64,000 bases of DNA from Cladophialophora immunda (Eukaryota > Ascomycota > Eurotiomycetes > Chaetothyriales > Herpotrichiellaceae), in the NCBI RefSeq assembly GCF_000835495.1, contig NW_015622545.1:3916998-3980997 (forward strand). The letters run 5' to 3'. Position numbers and translations under genes: made by a program. Each line of letters opens with the position of its first letter. Position 1 is the first letter of the stretch. Positions 10,274 to 21,780 of the stretch are shown piece after piece. A model generated the notes under the pieces. The model had not been told where the DNA came from. It made no database searches and saw only the letters and a list, made by a program, of their open reading frames with translations.

Positions 10274-12344
10274 AACGAGCGATTTGATGGTGATTGAGAG
10301 TTCCTGTCAAAAGGTGGTAGAGGATGGAAGAGACCCCCAGCTTTATCAGTCTGAGGCATGGGGCCTGCAGAGTTAAGAAGGTCAAGCCGACCCAAGCAAG
10401 CTTGTTGATTCATTGGATGCTTATCTTTGTGTCGTTCGCCTTTACGAGGTCGTCGTCCACTTGCCTTCTGCCATGCCATGCGATTGCAGGGTTGCGTGAT
10501 GTTAGACGGTGAACAGCCAAGGCTGCACACTGCAGGTAGCAAGGTGGGGATCCTTCCTCAGTTGAGCTTGCAAGCCAGTGAAACCTCGCACTCTGCCCGC
10601 GGTGGCGTACCGACCACCACAAAGCCTGCTCGGGATCGCCTATTCAGACGGGGTCGCTCTGCCATTCGAGATAAGGGAATGGCGTTGGCAGCGGTCTGAG
10701 CCAATCAGCGCCGAGCTCAACACCAGACCGTCAATCTTGCGTCCATCGTCTGGAGAGACGGCCTGGGGTAACACACGTACATTGGTTGTCCCGGGAAATA
10801 TGACATCGTCCTGCTCGTCTCAGAGCTGTAGCGATCGAAAGATGCCAGCAAAGTCACCGCGGTTCTATCGCCAAAACCGTACGGATCCTCTATCTTCTAC
10901 TGCCGATCGCCGAAAGAAGATTCTTGGAAGAATCGACCAAGCGAAAGCCCAGACGTATGCCAAGCGACTCCTCTGATAAGGACTTGACGCCGGCCACCAT
11001 CGTGCTTGTTCTCGTGCTTGTAGCTGGGCTTGATCTCGATGCTTGTGCCGCCATCATGTCACTCCAAGCTGCTTGTTGTCGTTTTTGCAAATGACGATGG
11101 TGGCTTGAGTCGGACGGAGTCTGGATGGGGCTGACCAAGAGACCACGGTGATGACGGGGCTTGGCCGCTTATTAACCATGCACGCCTCGAGGTTGGCGAG
11201 CAGGAATGGGATCCAGCTATCAGCAAGACAATAGGCAACCTGAAATGTTCACGACGGATGATATAACAATGTGCAGTAGCGTGGTCTGGACAGAGAAGTC
11301 AGTCTAGTTCAGAAGATCTCAAGAGAGCGCTTGCGACTTCTTAAGAAGGGGAGAGGGTCACCGAAGCCTTCCACGTGACCTGTCCGGCTAACATTCCTTT
11401 CAAACATAATCGGAAGCTGGGGAATACCCACCTCGCTACTAGCAACTGCCGTGCATCTCTTTATCAAAGAGGAGACGAGCGAGAGGGAGGTTACAGTCAG
11501 CTGTCTAGTCTTTCTCGTCTACAGTCACCCGCCAAGCTGCCCTGGAGAGAATGGTGGTTGGCAAATAGCAGAAGCCTTTGAAAATCTCCATAAAATGATT
11601 CTTTCGGCATTGCCAACGCCTTTCTCAAAAGCTAGTTGGTCCAGTTCTGCTGGAAAAAGCCGCTATTCTCGGCCATGCTCAGCAGCACAATCTTCTTCAG
11701 ACAGGAAGATGCCTAAACAACAAATGTACAGGACTTGTAATGACTGCGTCCTCGGGTCTAAGGCGCATGTAGACCGAGGCCAAGGCGAGCCATAACACCT
11801 CGCCCCGCAAAATCAGAAAGGCATGACTTGTGGTCAAGGCTCGCAGGATTCGACAGGATCACCGAGAATGCCGGGGGCCTGACACTCTGGTTTGAAGGAA
11901 TGCTTTGATGAGATGATTCAAGCTAAACCCCAATTTCACGAAGATAAAGTCGTGCTGGGAAGACGTCAATGTCCTATTTGGTGGTGTCAGATCTGTGCTT
12001 CGTAGAGCCATGAGCGGGAGAAGCGTAGAAGACAAGATAATAGGTCTTTTCAAGTGATCGAGCTGTCGATCATTTCTATTTGGCGCCACAACCATCTGGG
12101 TAGCAGTCAGTTGCAGACGGGATGGGCTCCTGTTCAGTCAAAAGTGCCAAAACGAAATCCCTCCCATAAAGCTCTCTCCCGTACGGATCATCCGTTTCAA
12201 ATGCTCGATATGAGGGAACAAGACACACTTTCCTAGGTGTCATACCCGTTCAGACTCAATGCCCAACACAAATCATCCTCCAACGCCATCGCTTTGATCA
12301 AAATAGCCATCCAAAAAGGCATTCAAGAAAAGAGAAACCCCGAA
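10274..12344. other. Intergenic, upstream of the permease
   Basis: About 2 kb without a supportable gene, between the permease start and the arrestin stop, both on the minus strand. The longer open frames have no family motif or plausible splicing. It probably contains the permease promoter and 5' UTR. Confidence 0.45.
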
Positions 12345-14705
12345 TCAACGCTCGTACTGGGGTAGATCGGGGCCTTCATGGTCGTTATGCAGTATTTGTA
12401 CACTGTACTCGTCGTCCATCAGAGGCGCCGTTGGTGCTAGAGAGGCAACGGCCGCGCCGCCTGGCACTTGCGCTTCGTGCTCTGATGGTGGCTCACTCGT
12501 CTGTGCTAGAAGTCGCCGCCGTTCCAATTCCTGCTTGTCATCGGTGTGGGCCCCGTTGCTGGTTGAAGCAGGGGGTGGAGGTGGGGATGTTGAGTACGGT
12601 CGGATCGTATCCCCAGATCTTGCCGATGCGACTGAACTAGCAGCGTGCGGCGTTGAAGGTGTCACGCTTCCATCGTTCTGGGCCTCAATCACATGTGGTA
12701 AAGGTTCGGATGACAAATTCGGGGCGGTCGGGGTATACGGCACAGGGTTATTGGAGCTTTCTCCTTCCTGCGGAGGTTCGCTCGGAAACAAGAGTTGTTC
12801 TTGTCTCCGTAGCCGTGTTTTCTCATCGACTGTTTCTTCCGGTGCGGGAGGAGGTATCAGCTCGGGTGCCGGAGTGGGATAAACTGGTCGGGAGTTCTGA
12901 TCATAACCAGAGTCGTATCCGTAACCATCGTAATAAGGATATCCTGCTTCATCATAATACTGTCCATCGTAAGCCTCATTATAATATTGCCAGTCGTCCC
13001 AGCCTTGATCCGGTTCTTGAGTCGTATCTCCAGCATACTGAGGCTCTGCTGGCTTGATCTGTCTCCTTTTCCTACTACTGTCCTGGGTTCCAACCACAAG
13101 CGACATTTCGAATGCGACGACACTTTTGGTCCGCCGTAGGGGGGCTGTGTCTAAGATATGGAGGGACCACTCCGAAGTGATTTGATTGCTGGCATCAGAA
13201 CTCTGAGAAAAGGTTGGTTCGCTAGAAGTGAGTCTTGGCCACAAGCGAGTCTCGCCGAGTTTTCCGAATAGATCGACCACCACTTCGATGTGGTAAGTGA
13301 ATGATATCATATCGCCTGGTACATTGGCGATCGTGGGAAATGCGTTATCGGGGACTTTGATAGATGTCGTAATGTCAGCAGTCATCGTTGCCGGGTTGAC
13401 GATCATCATGGTGGACGACTGAGCGAGGTCCTTTCGGAAAACACTGTTGGGTGAAGCAGCTGAAAAGTACAAGCCTCCTAGACCTGTGCGGGACTTCGGG
13501 TACACGTCTTCATACTCCATCTTTCTTTCCTTGCCTGACCTGTTCGGGAGTGGAAGCGGAGGATGCATGTCAATTCTGCATTGGCGGTATAATGTCGCAA
13601 TCACCATCCCTCGCACATCTGCCTTGGTGTGTGTTATAGACACTCGGATCGGAATCGTGTCTCCTGGCAGCGCTCCGTGCCGGGGGAGCTCAGCGGTGGC
13701 GGTAATAGTATTGGTAGAAGAAGAAGTCGTATTACTTCGCGCATCACTGTTCTGCGGGCTTGGATTTTGCGGCGGTAATACGTCGTCCACGATCTGAAAA
13801 CTTGGGCTACTGGCCGGCGTAGCATTTGTCTGCATTGTTTCATCGCTTGGTGCGGGACTCAGCGGAGGGTTGCATATGGAATGAGTGCTCCGGCTGGTCG
13901 TGCTGTTCTGCGTATTATTTCGGCTTAGGCGACCAGCACCAGGGCTTGAGGTCGTCTGGGTGGTCAAGGATGATGGGGGTTTGACAACTTTGACTTTGCC
14001 GCGCTTGGAGACAGGCTCCAAGGTGATTACCCGTGATTTTGGTGTGTACATACCCTCGATATCGACCAGGTCTTGGAACTTGATTTTGGTGCTTCGACTG
14101 GTTACGGGGCTTATTGTTGTTGGGCGGGTGAGAGTGGCGGTAACCAAATAGGATATCGTTCCCCGTTCGAACTGTTACGATATTAGTGTCACGGCAGGGG
14201 AAGTGTGAAGCGACCAACATACATCAATGGTGCTGGGGAGGCCTTTCGAAGGGAAAGGGATCTCAAACGCAAACTTGTAAACCTGTTTCTTGAGGAAGCC
14301 ACTGCCACAAAGAACCTGCTCATGCTGGAATAATGACGCCAGACCATTGCCATGATATTGCACCCCTCTTGAACCTTTGCCATTTATCAGACCCTCGGGC
14401 GCTGGCAGGCCTTCGCCGGGGGGTATTTGGTGTTTATAAACCTTCGCGTATCCATGCAGAGCCACGACCAGATGAGTGATATCAAATCCCTTGAAGACAG
14501 TCAGGACCACATTGCCCTTGACTATCTGGCCTGGAGAATAGACCCTGAAGGGGTCTTCGGGCTCAATGGCGATATCAAACATGTTTCGAGCATGCTTGCC
14601 CAAAGGATTAGACAAGTAGGAGAGTATGGAGCGGGGCCGAGGCACTGGCGGATTGGGGCTCGTGAGCAGGGACTCGAGAGGCATCGCCGGGAGGACCAGA
14701 GCCAT
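12345..14705 (-). CDS. Alpha-arrestin (ART-type trafficking adaptor)
   Basis: Two exons, 14705-14223 and 14171-12345, with a 51-base GTATGT...AACAG intron; about 769 residues. The first exon carries an arrestin_N fold: FDIAIEPEDPFRVYSPGQIVKGNVVL, then GFDITHLVVALHGYAKV and FAFEIPFPSKGLPSTID. The second starts FERGTISYLVTATLTRP and has a C-terminal arrestin-like half (TIPIRVSITHTKADVRGMVIA). Fungal alpha-arrestins recruit Rsp5/Nedd4-type ubiquitin ligases to transporters for endocytosis. A tyrosine/aspartate-rich stretch (WDDWQYYNEAYDGQYYDE and following) sits in the C-terminal half and the protein ends LPQYER. LPxY is a degenerate form of the usual PPxY ligase-binding motif; no canonical PPxY was seen. 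Which ART member it corresponds to is not clear. Confidence 0.87.
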
Positions 14706-16962
14706 TCACTGCTATAACGGCGACAACGACGAGAGCATTGTTGGCTGGACTTTCGGCGCAAGGTGGGTATGTTCTTGAGGTTGAAGGCTAGGTTTTCGAG
14801 AACGTCTCCAACCGGTAGTGTGGCTCAGGATGCGCATTTACTAATGAGGGTTGCGGCCGGGGGCGCGACAGTCAGCTTCGTCATCAATTAGGCCCAGTGT
14901 CTGCGCAGCGACTCGGGGACCGCAGGAGCGATTGATACGAATCGGTGGAATCAGGTGTCTTCCGACTCAGCGACGCATGGCGAAGTGCTGAGCAGGTATG
15001 TCTTTGGGGACCGTCGTGGGATCGTCGTTCGAGTCCTCGACGAGGTCGCGTTCGGCCTGAATGCAGGTGGGGAGAAATCTCGGGGATTGCGAAGGGCTCG
15101 GGCACAGGGCTTGCTGCGTTCGTCGTGGGATCTGCAAGGCAAGGAGGACGTGTCGTGAAGTGCGCAATATGTCTCCCAAACACGCGCAGTTTGTAGATAT
15201 GGGGTGTCCAGGATGTAGGTAAATGGCTAAGCTTCGGTCAACGGTGGTAGTGTACCACGTTGATGGGAGATGGAGCAAGTTGGGTTGATGCTTGTCTGCG
15301 AATTCAAGCTTCGGTGCTTGGCAGGTCGAGAATTCTGTGGTCTGATCGGGAGGGAATTGCGTCGCGCAGGAGGGAGTGGGAAGCCGCTGGACAAGGGAAC
15401 AGAGAGCGTCGGGGGGTACAGGAAGGGGTTTAGGGTGGTGCTGCGGTCGTTCGGTTGATAGGTCGCAGCGCGGGGCCACCGGGGGACGCGAAGTTCCAGT
15501 TGGCAGCCGGGCTTGCTGGACTTATCTAATTCGACCTAGAGAGGGTGGTAGGGGTAGGAGAGGAGGAGGAGCCTCATTGGCATGCAGTTCGTATCGTGGG
15601 CTGAGTTTTCCTTTGTGGGTTGCTCCAACGAGGACGCGCATGTCAGACTGCAGATTGCTATTTAGTGATAGTTAGCAGTTCCATCAAATCAATCCACAGG
15701 CAGATTCCAGGCCAACTTCATTCGTTCCCAAACTGGCGTCGTCATCAGACACTCGCAGCGCACTTGTGTTGGCCCACTTCAACTCGACTCACTTCCGCCC
15801 TCTTTGTTCCGGACGAGTCGCAGAGTCAACGGCCGGGAAGTGGCTGTGCTGGGCAAGACGAGATGGCTGCGTGTAGTGGTGACACCTTGTATGTTTGGAG
15901 TACTCGTACTCGCAAGTATGGCGTGGGAAGTGAGAAGGTAGTGGAGGTCAGTTGGGATTCATGATGGTTGAGAAGACTGCAGTGGTGGTGGCTGTAGAGA
16001 CCCTCTTCGGGGACTTTGGGTGGGCGGCGCTCAGGCTGTCAAGCTTTTTCCCTTCATTTCGTGGGGCCGGCCGCGAGCAGCAGGGGCAGGGGAACAGGAA
16101 GAAAAAGGGACCGGCAAGGTTAAGGGAGGGAGGGACGAAGGAGAGCAGCTACTCGGAGGGGCTTTACGGGTGGAGTGTTGGGTGTTCCACAGGCAGCTAG
16201 AAAAGCACTGGTCCGGCACTGGCTGCCCACTGGCCGCCCACTGGCCACCCAAGGGCCACCAACTAGTTATCGACTGGCTAGGGGCCAGAAGGGCCTAGTG
16301 AGCCTAATAGTTAGGTGGCTACGCGCCTTTTGGAAGAGCATCCTTCTCCGGAAACCCAGTTTGTCCCACCCACAACATGAGCAACCATACAGCTCCGAAA
16401 ATGATCCCAAGGACACCGTCGGGTAACGCAACAATCAAAGATGGCGTCACAGATAGCCTACGTAGCTACCTGACAAAGGCAACCTGTCCAGTGAGCCCAC
16501 TAGCCCATCAAACCCTGCAGCAGCTTAGACCTGGGGTATCATCCACCTGGCACCTGGAACCCCCCCCCCCCCCAACATATGCCGAGCATGTGGTTCAGGA
16601 CTGAAAAACTGCCTACGAGGGAGATTTCCTGCCTGTTACACCTTCCACACACCGACTGACGGCCTCGGACCACAGCCCAGCGTCCTTACTCTTTACGTCC
16701 AGATACGTCGTGCAAGGATGCAAGCATGGCTCAATCAGGCCCAACGTTTGAGCCTAGCTGCAACTGTGACAAGCTAGACGCAGAAAAGCTTCCTCCCCTT
16801 AAGCATTGTCGTTGATCCAGGCCATTCCACAAGCGCCATCTAACCCGTTTCTGCCTTCGGAACCGGTCTTTGAAAAGTTGATCCTGGGTAGATTGGTTCG
16901 TTGTCGGGCGGACACATGACCAATCTCAAACCATGAAGCTCATGTCTTGCGATGGTTCCTTT
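14706..16962. other. Intergenic; poly-C run and CTGGCC repeats
   Basis: About 2.3 kb upstream of the arrestin. Contents include a C14 run (16560-16573) and short imperfect CACTGGC(C/T)GCC repeats near 16216-16260. The 170-residue minus-strand open frame at 14967-15479 is Pro/Ser/Thr/Arg-rich without motifs and is probably promoter or 5' UTR sequence. No gene is supported. Confidence 0.45.
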
Positions 16963-17655
16963 TCAACGGCGCGGCTTTTTGGCTGGTGATTCGTCCTCTC
17001 CCAGACTGTCCTCGGAAGAGTCCATTCTGGGGGCTTTTGCTGGCTTTACTCGACCCTTGACTTGATATTTGGTCAATTTTGTTTCGTCGAGCCCATTCTC
17101 TAGTCCCTCGGGCTCCACGAAAACCATATCCCCATCCTGTCCTAGGGCATGCTTGACTGCTTCCTCGAGCAGAATTCCGAACGCTATCAGAGCTGTCTCA
17201 TCAAGGGTCCGGAAATCGAATGTGCCTTGTCCTTGCGCAGTGCAACTGTAAAAATCGGAGGCGTATGCATGCACTGCCTTCAGCATTTCGGACTCAGGCA
17301 GCCTTTTGGGACCAGAAAGCTCTCCTGCCGCGTCATACGACTCGTGTATCACTTGCTCTGGGATGGCAGGTCTGCGCAGAAGGACTTCCTCTGGTGCAAT
17401 GGGCAAAACGTTTTCAGACCGCCTCTGCTCTTGGGTCAAGAATCCATTCAAGCCTGCTCTTCCTGCCACTGCATCATACACCGTGAGCTGCCGTGGCGGG
17501 TTGGATGGTGGAAAGGCTTCACCTGCAGCGTCGTGTATGGTAGCCTCGTCTGGCATGGCACTTTTTCTGATGTCTGCCATGACTTGCTGCGTCACCGCTT
17601 GCAACAATAGCAATATTGGCTTGAGCGGAAGCTGCTGTTGTTCATCGCCGGATTT
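16963..17655 (-). CDS. Putative Rrn10-like subunit of the RNA polymerase I upstream activation factor
   Basis: The frame is open from about 17755 to a stop at 16963. A usable ATG exists at 17578 (MADIRKSAMPDEAT), but an upstream exon is likely because coding-like sequence (IPIGKSGDEQQQLPLKP) precedes it; the 5' limit given is approximate. The core reads MLKAVHAYASDFY, a spacer, then LDETALIAFGILLEEAVKHAL. This matches the recalled yeast Rrn10 pattern (VxxYA..., then DETxLIxLGxLxEx). Rrn10 belongs to UAF, which activates rDNA transcription in the nucleolus. The C-terminus is acidic then basic (DSSEDSLGEDESPAKKPRR), a plausible nuclear localisation signal. The family assignment is from pattern only; otherwise it is a conserved fungal nuclear protein. 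Confidence 0.5.
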   Translation of the reverse strand, partial: KSGDEQQQLPLKPILLLLQAVTQQVMADIRKSAMPDEATIHDAAGEAFPPSNPPRQLTVYDAVAGRAGLNGFLTQEQRRSENVLPIAPEEVLLRRPAIPEQVIHESYDAAGELSGPKRLPESEMLKAVHAYASDFYSCTAQGQGTFDFRTLDETALIAFGILLEEAVKHALGQDGDMVFVEPEGLENGLDETKLTKYQVKGRVKPAKAPRMDSSEDSLGEDESPAKKPRR

Positions 17656-17759
17656 TCCAATTGGGATGATCGAAATTCGTGAAATGTTCAGGCACCGCGA
17701 AAAGTTTCTCGAGCTTGACGCTGGGGTAGCCGGAAGGATCGAGTGTTGGACAGGTTACG

Positions 17760-18710
17760 TACCGAATACAGGTCGAAAGCCTGGATGTGAGATGCGGCTC
17801 ACCAACTTGCCTTCTTGGGTAATTTTGGAGAGGCTCAGTTCTTCGCCGCTTTACTTGCCCTCGGCTCACTTTCTTCTCCAAGATCGGCAGGATAAGGTAT
17901 TCCGGCGATGCCAAGGCTAAGGGCCTCAGCCTTGTCCTCTCGTGCCTTCCGTGAAGCCCCTGACTTCGAAACTTCGAAACTTCTGCTTCTCCAGATGAAG
18001 CTACGCTAAACAATCCTTTCTAAATGGTGGTCGTCATAGAAAGCCATCGTATACAGTTCACTGAGAGGAATCAAAAGAAAGCTGCGGGACGCTGTGATAG
18101 AAAGTGCCCAAAGCACGTCCAACCGGGACGCAGGCATTTGTCCATCGAACACAGAATCTTCCCAAGTCCGATTGGCCATCGTCTTGCTCTTGCGTAATAT
18201 CACGCCGTTGAAGAAACAGGGGCAACTGCCAGATGAACAGGCCCGAAACAAGGTGTTCAACAACAAATAGTCCATTGTTAGACCGAAGATCATACCGCAC
18301 GAAGATGCCTGAAAGACATAATTTCCAGCTGGGTTTCCCTGGGAATCTCTCTTCAAGAACACCCATCTTCAAGCTAACCTCCCTAGGCCTTCCGACACGA
18401 TCACTGGGGTTGGACATTTCTTCCCAATTTCCAGGGCGTGGAAATAAGTAAGGAGTCTCGAAAATGCCAGCAGGAAAGCTCGTCGCCATTGTGACCAGGG
18501 TCAGTGTCAGCGTCTCAGGACGCGCAACACAGCAACCACTCTTTGTTATTTGTACAGAATCAAGACTGTGCTGTAATAAGTGGAAGTAATGGGAATTTGT
18601 GTATGCGCGGGAACACTTTCGTCGCGGAAGTGTTTCTTCATGTTATCTACAAGTGGATGTTATGGAACCAGGATTGCAATCAGCTTCGTCAACTACTTGT
18701 CATCAACTAG
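17760..18710. other. Unassigned region with hydrophobic open frames in two minus-strand frames
   Basis: Between the Rrn10-like gene and the flavoprotein. Two overlapping minus-strand frames (18489-18058 and 18362-18006) contain hydrophobic stretches such as MIFGLTMDYLLLN and LDVLWALSITASRSFLL. They look faintly like membrane O-acyltransferase (wax-synthase-type) sequence but do not join by a good splice. A further possible 5' exon of the Rrn10-like gene (around 17760-17850) may also lie here. I cannot call a gene. Confidence 0.2.
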
Positions 18711-19973
18711 CTAAGCTTTGGCTGCAATTGTCATGGCTTCGATATGCTCCAGCGCCGATCTCAAGGACGGACTGGGAAGTCCAGGGTCGGCCACCGCCAG
18801 TGCCTCCTCTTTCGTTGCCCTGGGAGGGTAGATCAAGGTTCGGTTGATGTATTGTTTCAAGGGTTTCGCCTGCTCGCCGGAGATTTGGACGTTTCTCTCC
18901 CAGCCCGCGGAGACCATCGAGCCCCATGGCCCCAGGTCAAGACACGTTCCATAGGTGGCCTGGGAGTACGGCATCGCCGCGACCCCGAGCAAGTCGGCCG
19001 CCGCGTTATGGCCGGCAGAGCGACCCAGTTGGATTGCATGCTGACAGGACATCATGGCATGGTGGCCGTCGTCGTCGCAGGCCGCCAGCGCAGTGTCGCC
19101 TGTAGCAAACACTTCTTTGCAGGTAGGGACTCGCAGATATTGATCCACCCGCAGGCGGCCGAACGCATCCTTGTCACCCTCAATCTGTCGGGTCAGTGCC
19201 GATGCTTGCATACCCGCGGTCCAAATCACCGTCAGGGCCTCGATCCGACTGCCATCTGTGGCAGTGATTCCCCCGGCGTCAATCGATGCGACGCCTTGCC
19301 CAAGCTTGGTTTCGACCCCGAGGTTAGTAAGTGCTTTGGTGATGAAGGGCCGAGGGTTGGGCCCGAGTTCCGGTCCGATTTCAGCAGCCTTTTCGACTAC
19401 CACGACGCGTACGTTGCTGTCCAACCCTAAAATGGCGCGCAGGCGGGCAGGGAGTTCGGTTGCAAGTTCAATGCCGGTAAAGCCACCTCCAGCGACCACC
19501 ACAGTGTTCCGTGCGGGACTGGGAGGCAAGGAACCCAGACCTCGTAGATGGTTCTCCAAGCGGTCCGCATCCTCGATTTGGTCAATGTTGAACGCGTGCT
19601 CGCGCAAGCCAGGGATATTTGGTTGTCTCAGAACGCTGCCAGACGCCAGAATGAGTCGGTCATAGGGGATGGTCGACAGGGCGCCCTTCGAGTCGGCCAC
19701 CTCGATTTCATGGCGAGGGGCTCGAATCGTCTCGACTTTGCCTTGGATGTACTCGATACCAGCCACGTTGAAAAGGTCGCTGAGCGGTGCACTCATACTG
19801 CCTGGGTTCGCTTCGTAGAGTCGAGGACGGAGGACAAGCCGTGGTTCAGGGGCCACGACTGTCACCGTGATGCCTGCGTTAACTCCACCGTTGAGTTCTA
19901 TCAGGCGTCTTGCGGCAAGGGCACTCCACATGCCGGCGAAGCCTGAGCCGATGATGACAATTTTTTGCTCCAT
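18711..19973 (-). CDS. FAD/NAD(P)-dependent oxidoreductase, NDH-2/AIF-like
   Basis: Single exon, 420 residues. Pyridine nucleotide-disulphide oxidoreductase fold: FAD-binding VIIGSGFAGMWSALAARR at the N-terminus, a second Rossmann motif VVVAGGGFTGIELATEL at mid-protein, TVIWTAGMQA, and the FAD-contacting EVFATGDTALA near residue 300. No redox-active CxxC is seen, which fits type II NADH dehydrogenases rather than thioredoxin reductases. There is no mitochondrial targeting peptide, because the Rossmann motif begins at residue 5. The long intronless frame and compact bacterial-type architecture leave bacterial origin open, but this is inference. The product may oxidise NAD(P)H with a quinone or other acceptor. 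Confidence 0.85.
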   Translation of the reverse strand: MEQKIVIIGSGFAGMWSALAARRLIELNGGVNAGITVTVVAPEPRLVLRPRLYEANPGSMSAPLSDLFNVAGIEYIQGKVETIRAPRHEIEVADSKGALSTIPYDRLILASGSVLRQPNIPGLREHAFNIDQIEDADRLENHLRGLGSLPPSPARNTVVVAGGGFTGIELATELPARLRAILGLDSNVRVVVVEKAAEIGPELGPNPRPFITKALTNLGVETKLGQGVASIDAGGITATDGSRIEALTVIWTAGMQASALTRQIEGDKDAFGRLRVDQYLRVPTCKEVFATGDTALAACDDDGHHAMMSCQHAIQLGRSAGHNAAADLLGVAAMPYSQATYGTCLDLGPWGSMVSAGWERNVQISGEQAKPLKQYINRTLIYPPRATKEEALAVADPGLPSPSLRSALEHIEAMTIAAKA

Positions 19974-21133
19974 ATTGAACTAGTGGTCCAGCGAAGTATG
20001 GTGTGGGATTGTGGACGAAGTCGTCTTGCTGGCTCCGGCGAGAGTGTACCCTTTATGAAGACTTGGTGGGAAGCTGGAAACCATGAGTGATTATCGTCCC
20101 GACCGGAAGGGTATCTCAGGATCTGGACCATTGGTTCTCGTAGCACGACTTGCAGTCTGCTTCTTGGCCTGGTCTAAGGGAGTGGCAAGCCATGGCGGCG
20201 AGGGTAACACACGTTCTCGGAGTTTGGTCAGATAGCCTATTCGCGTCAATTCAGGACGGCTGATCGGATATCTGCAACAAGTCAGTGGTACCCCGTGCGG
20301 CAAACCGTACTAACTGAATAGTCTATCCATATGATTCCCCAGAATCCCGATGGTATTAGATAGTGATGAAAAGTGAGACACAAACGAGAACATCGATGAT
20401 GTATCACGTCCCGTGAGCCACCAGCGAAGGCTGTGTCGAGTTCTCGTAGAAGAAAGTAGCCTAAATGATATCCTGCGCCCATTCCCGAGGTGGAGGTAGA
20501 GGCTCGCGCCTTAAAAAACTAGAAACAGCGGTAACACGTCTACGGGTACTATCTTTGGGGTGGTACATCGCCTCGAGGAATAGGACTCAAGTACTGAATG
20601 ATGAATCGGTGCCTCAACGAAAGGTACTTCTCTGGCGTTTGCACGCTCTACCTGGGAGCTCTAGTCAATTTGCCCGACCATTCTATCATAAACAAATCCT
20701 ATGCACCTGCATTATTGTTTCTAAACCTGTCTATCTCTGAGGACCGGGCAATGTCTGGTAGAGCTACGCAAATTTTCTTCTGGGTCACTCGTTATCTCTG
20801 CCACTGAAAATGGCCCCAAGTCTGGAGAGGGAAATGGAAAGAAAACCCACAGATTACCAGTTTAATCTTGCCTACCCCGGTGTAATACATTTAGCGAGCA
20901 GGCTTCAATATCTATCTTCTACAATCATCCTCCAAACCTTGCGGAAGCTCGGATATCAGCTTAGAACCCGGTCCAGAACACAACTAGACAGACATTTACC
21001 AGTATGGCGGAAAGAAACCAGTCGATGGTATATTCCGGGACCATGCCATCACATTCAAGAATGTAGAACCGTTTTGCAGTAGAAAAATGTCCTCATTGGT
21101 TGTCCCCAGCCTACCGAGTAACCTGCTCGAGAT
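19974..21133. other. Intergenic
   Basis: About 1.2 kb between the flavoprotein start and the cupin gene stop, both on the minus strand. Only short frames without motifs; nothing recognisable beyond the expected flavoprotein promoter. Confidence 0.45.
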
Positions 21134-21680
21134 CTACAGGCCGGCACGCTTTCTCTCTTCGACCTCAGCATCGATCACGACAATACTGGCCAATCCTTCC
21201 TTGTCAATTTGCTCTTTACTGACCACAAACACGGCAAGAAACTCCGCCTCCTCGTCACCAGCATTCTCGGAGCGCACGTGGTGGCAGCCAGGTGGCTCAT
21301 ACCAACTCTCCCCAACCGAGTAGATCTTCGGCCCCGTCCCCTGTGAGTTCGGATCGTGGTCGGGACAGACCATTTGATTCAGCATTTTGCCTTTGATCAT
21401 TGTGGCAACCACGGCCGCGCCGCCGTGGGTGTGAGGCGGGGTGGCTGCATTGACGGGCGCCGTGACCTTCAAGCCGAGATAGTAGTGGTCGGGGATGTTG
21501 GAAGGGTTCTGCTGGAAAGCTGGGCTCACAGCGGGAATCGGTCGTCTGTAATGGAGTCTGAGTGAGCAGGTTTCCCCCCTGAAACAACCAGGTTGATATC
21601 AACTACCCTCGAACAACCCACTGGCCATTCTCCTTGACCACCTCCTGGTCTTGCCAACGCATCTCTAGGTTGGGAGACAT
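21134..21680 (-). CDS. Small cupin-domain protein
   Basis: Two exons, 21680-21607 and 21545-21134, with a GTAGTT...TTACAG intron; 161 residues. The joined protein starts MSPNLEMRWQDQEVV and continues WVVRGRPIPAVSPAF. The cupin motif 1 region reads PPHTHGGAAVVATMIKGKM (two His) and motif 2 reads YEPPGCHHVRSENAG (two His), so a metal site is plausible. Such proteins occur as dioxygenases, isomerases or RmlC-type accessory proteins in fungal catabolic and secondary-metabolite clusters; the function here cannot be specified. A TATA box lies 90 bases upstream of the ATG. Confidence 0.8.
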
Positions 21681-21768
21681 TGTATATTCGTTTTTGTGCA
21701 CAACTGCGGCGACTGGTTACAATAGAGTATGTGATGGCTACAGGGGGTTGCCTGCAATCAAACAGGCT

Positions 21769-21776
21769 CTTTATAG
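21769..21776 (-). promoter_or_regulatory. TATA box of the cupin gene
   Basis: CTATAAAG on the minus strand about 90 bases before the ATG at 21680, a distance similar to that at the SDR gene (3267). Confidence 0.4.
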
Positions 21777-21780
21777 TCCT

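Noticed and set aside
14967..15479. 170-residue minus-strand open frame
   Set aside because: Low-complexity composition, no motifs, located in the arrestin promoter/5' UTR.
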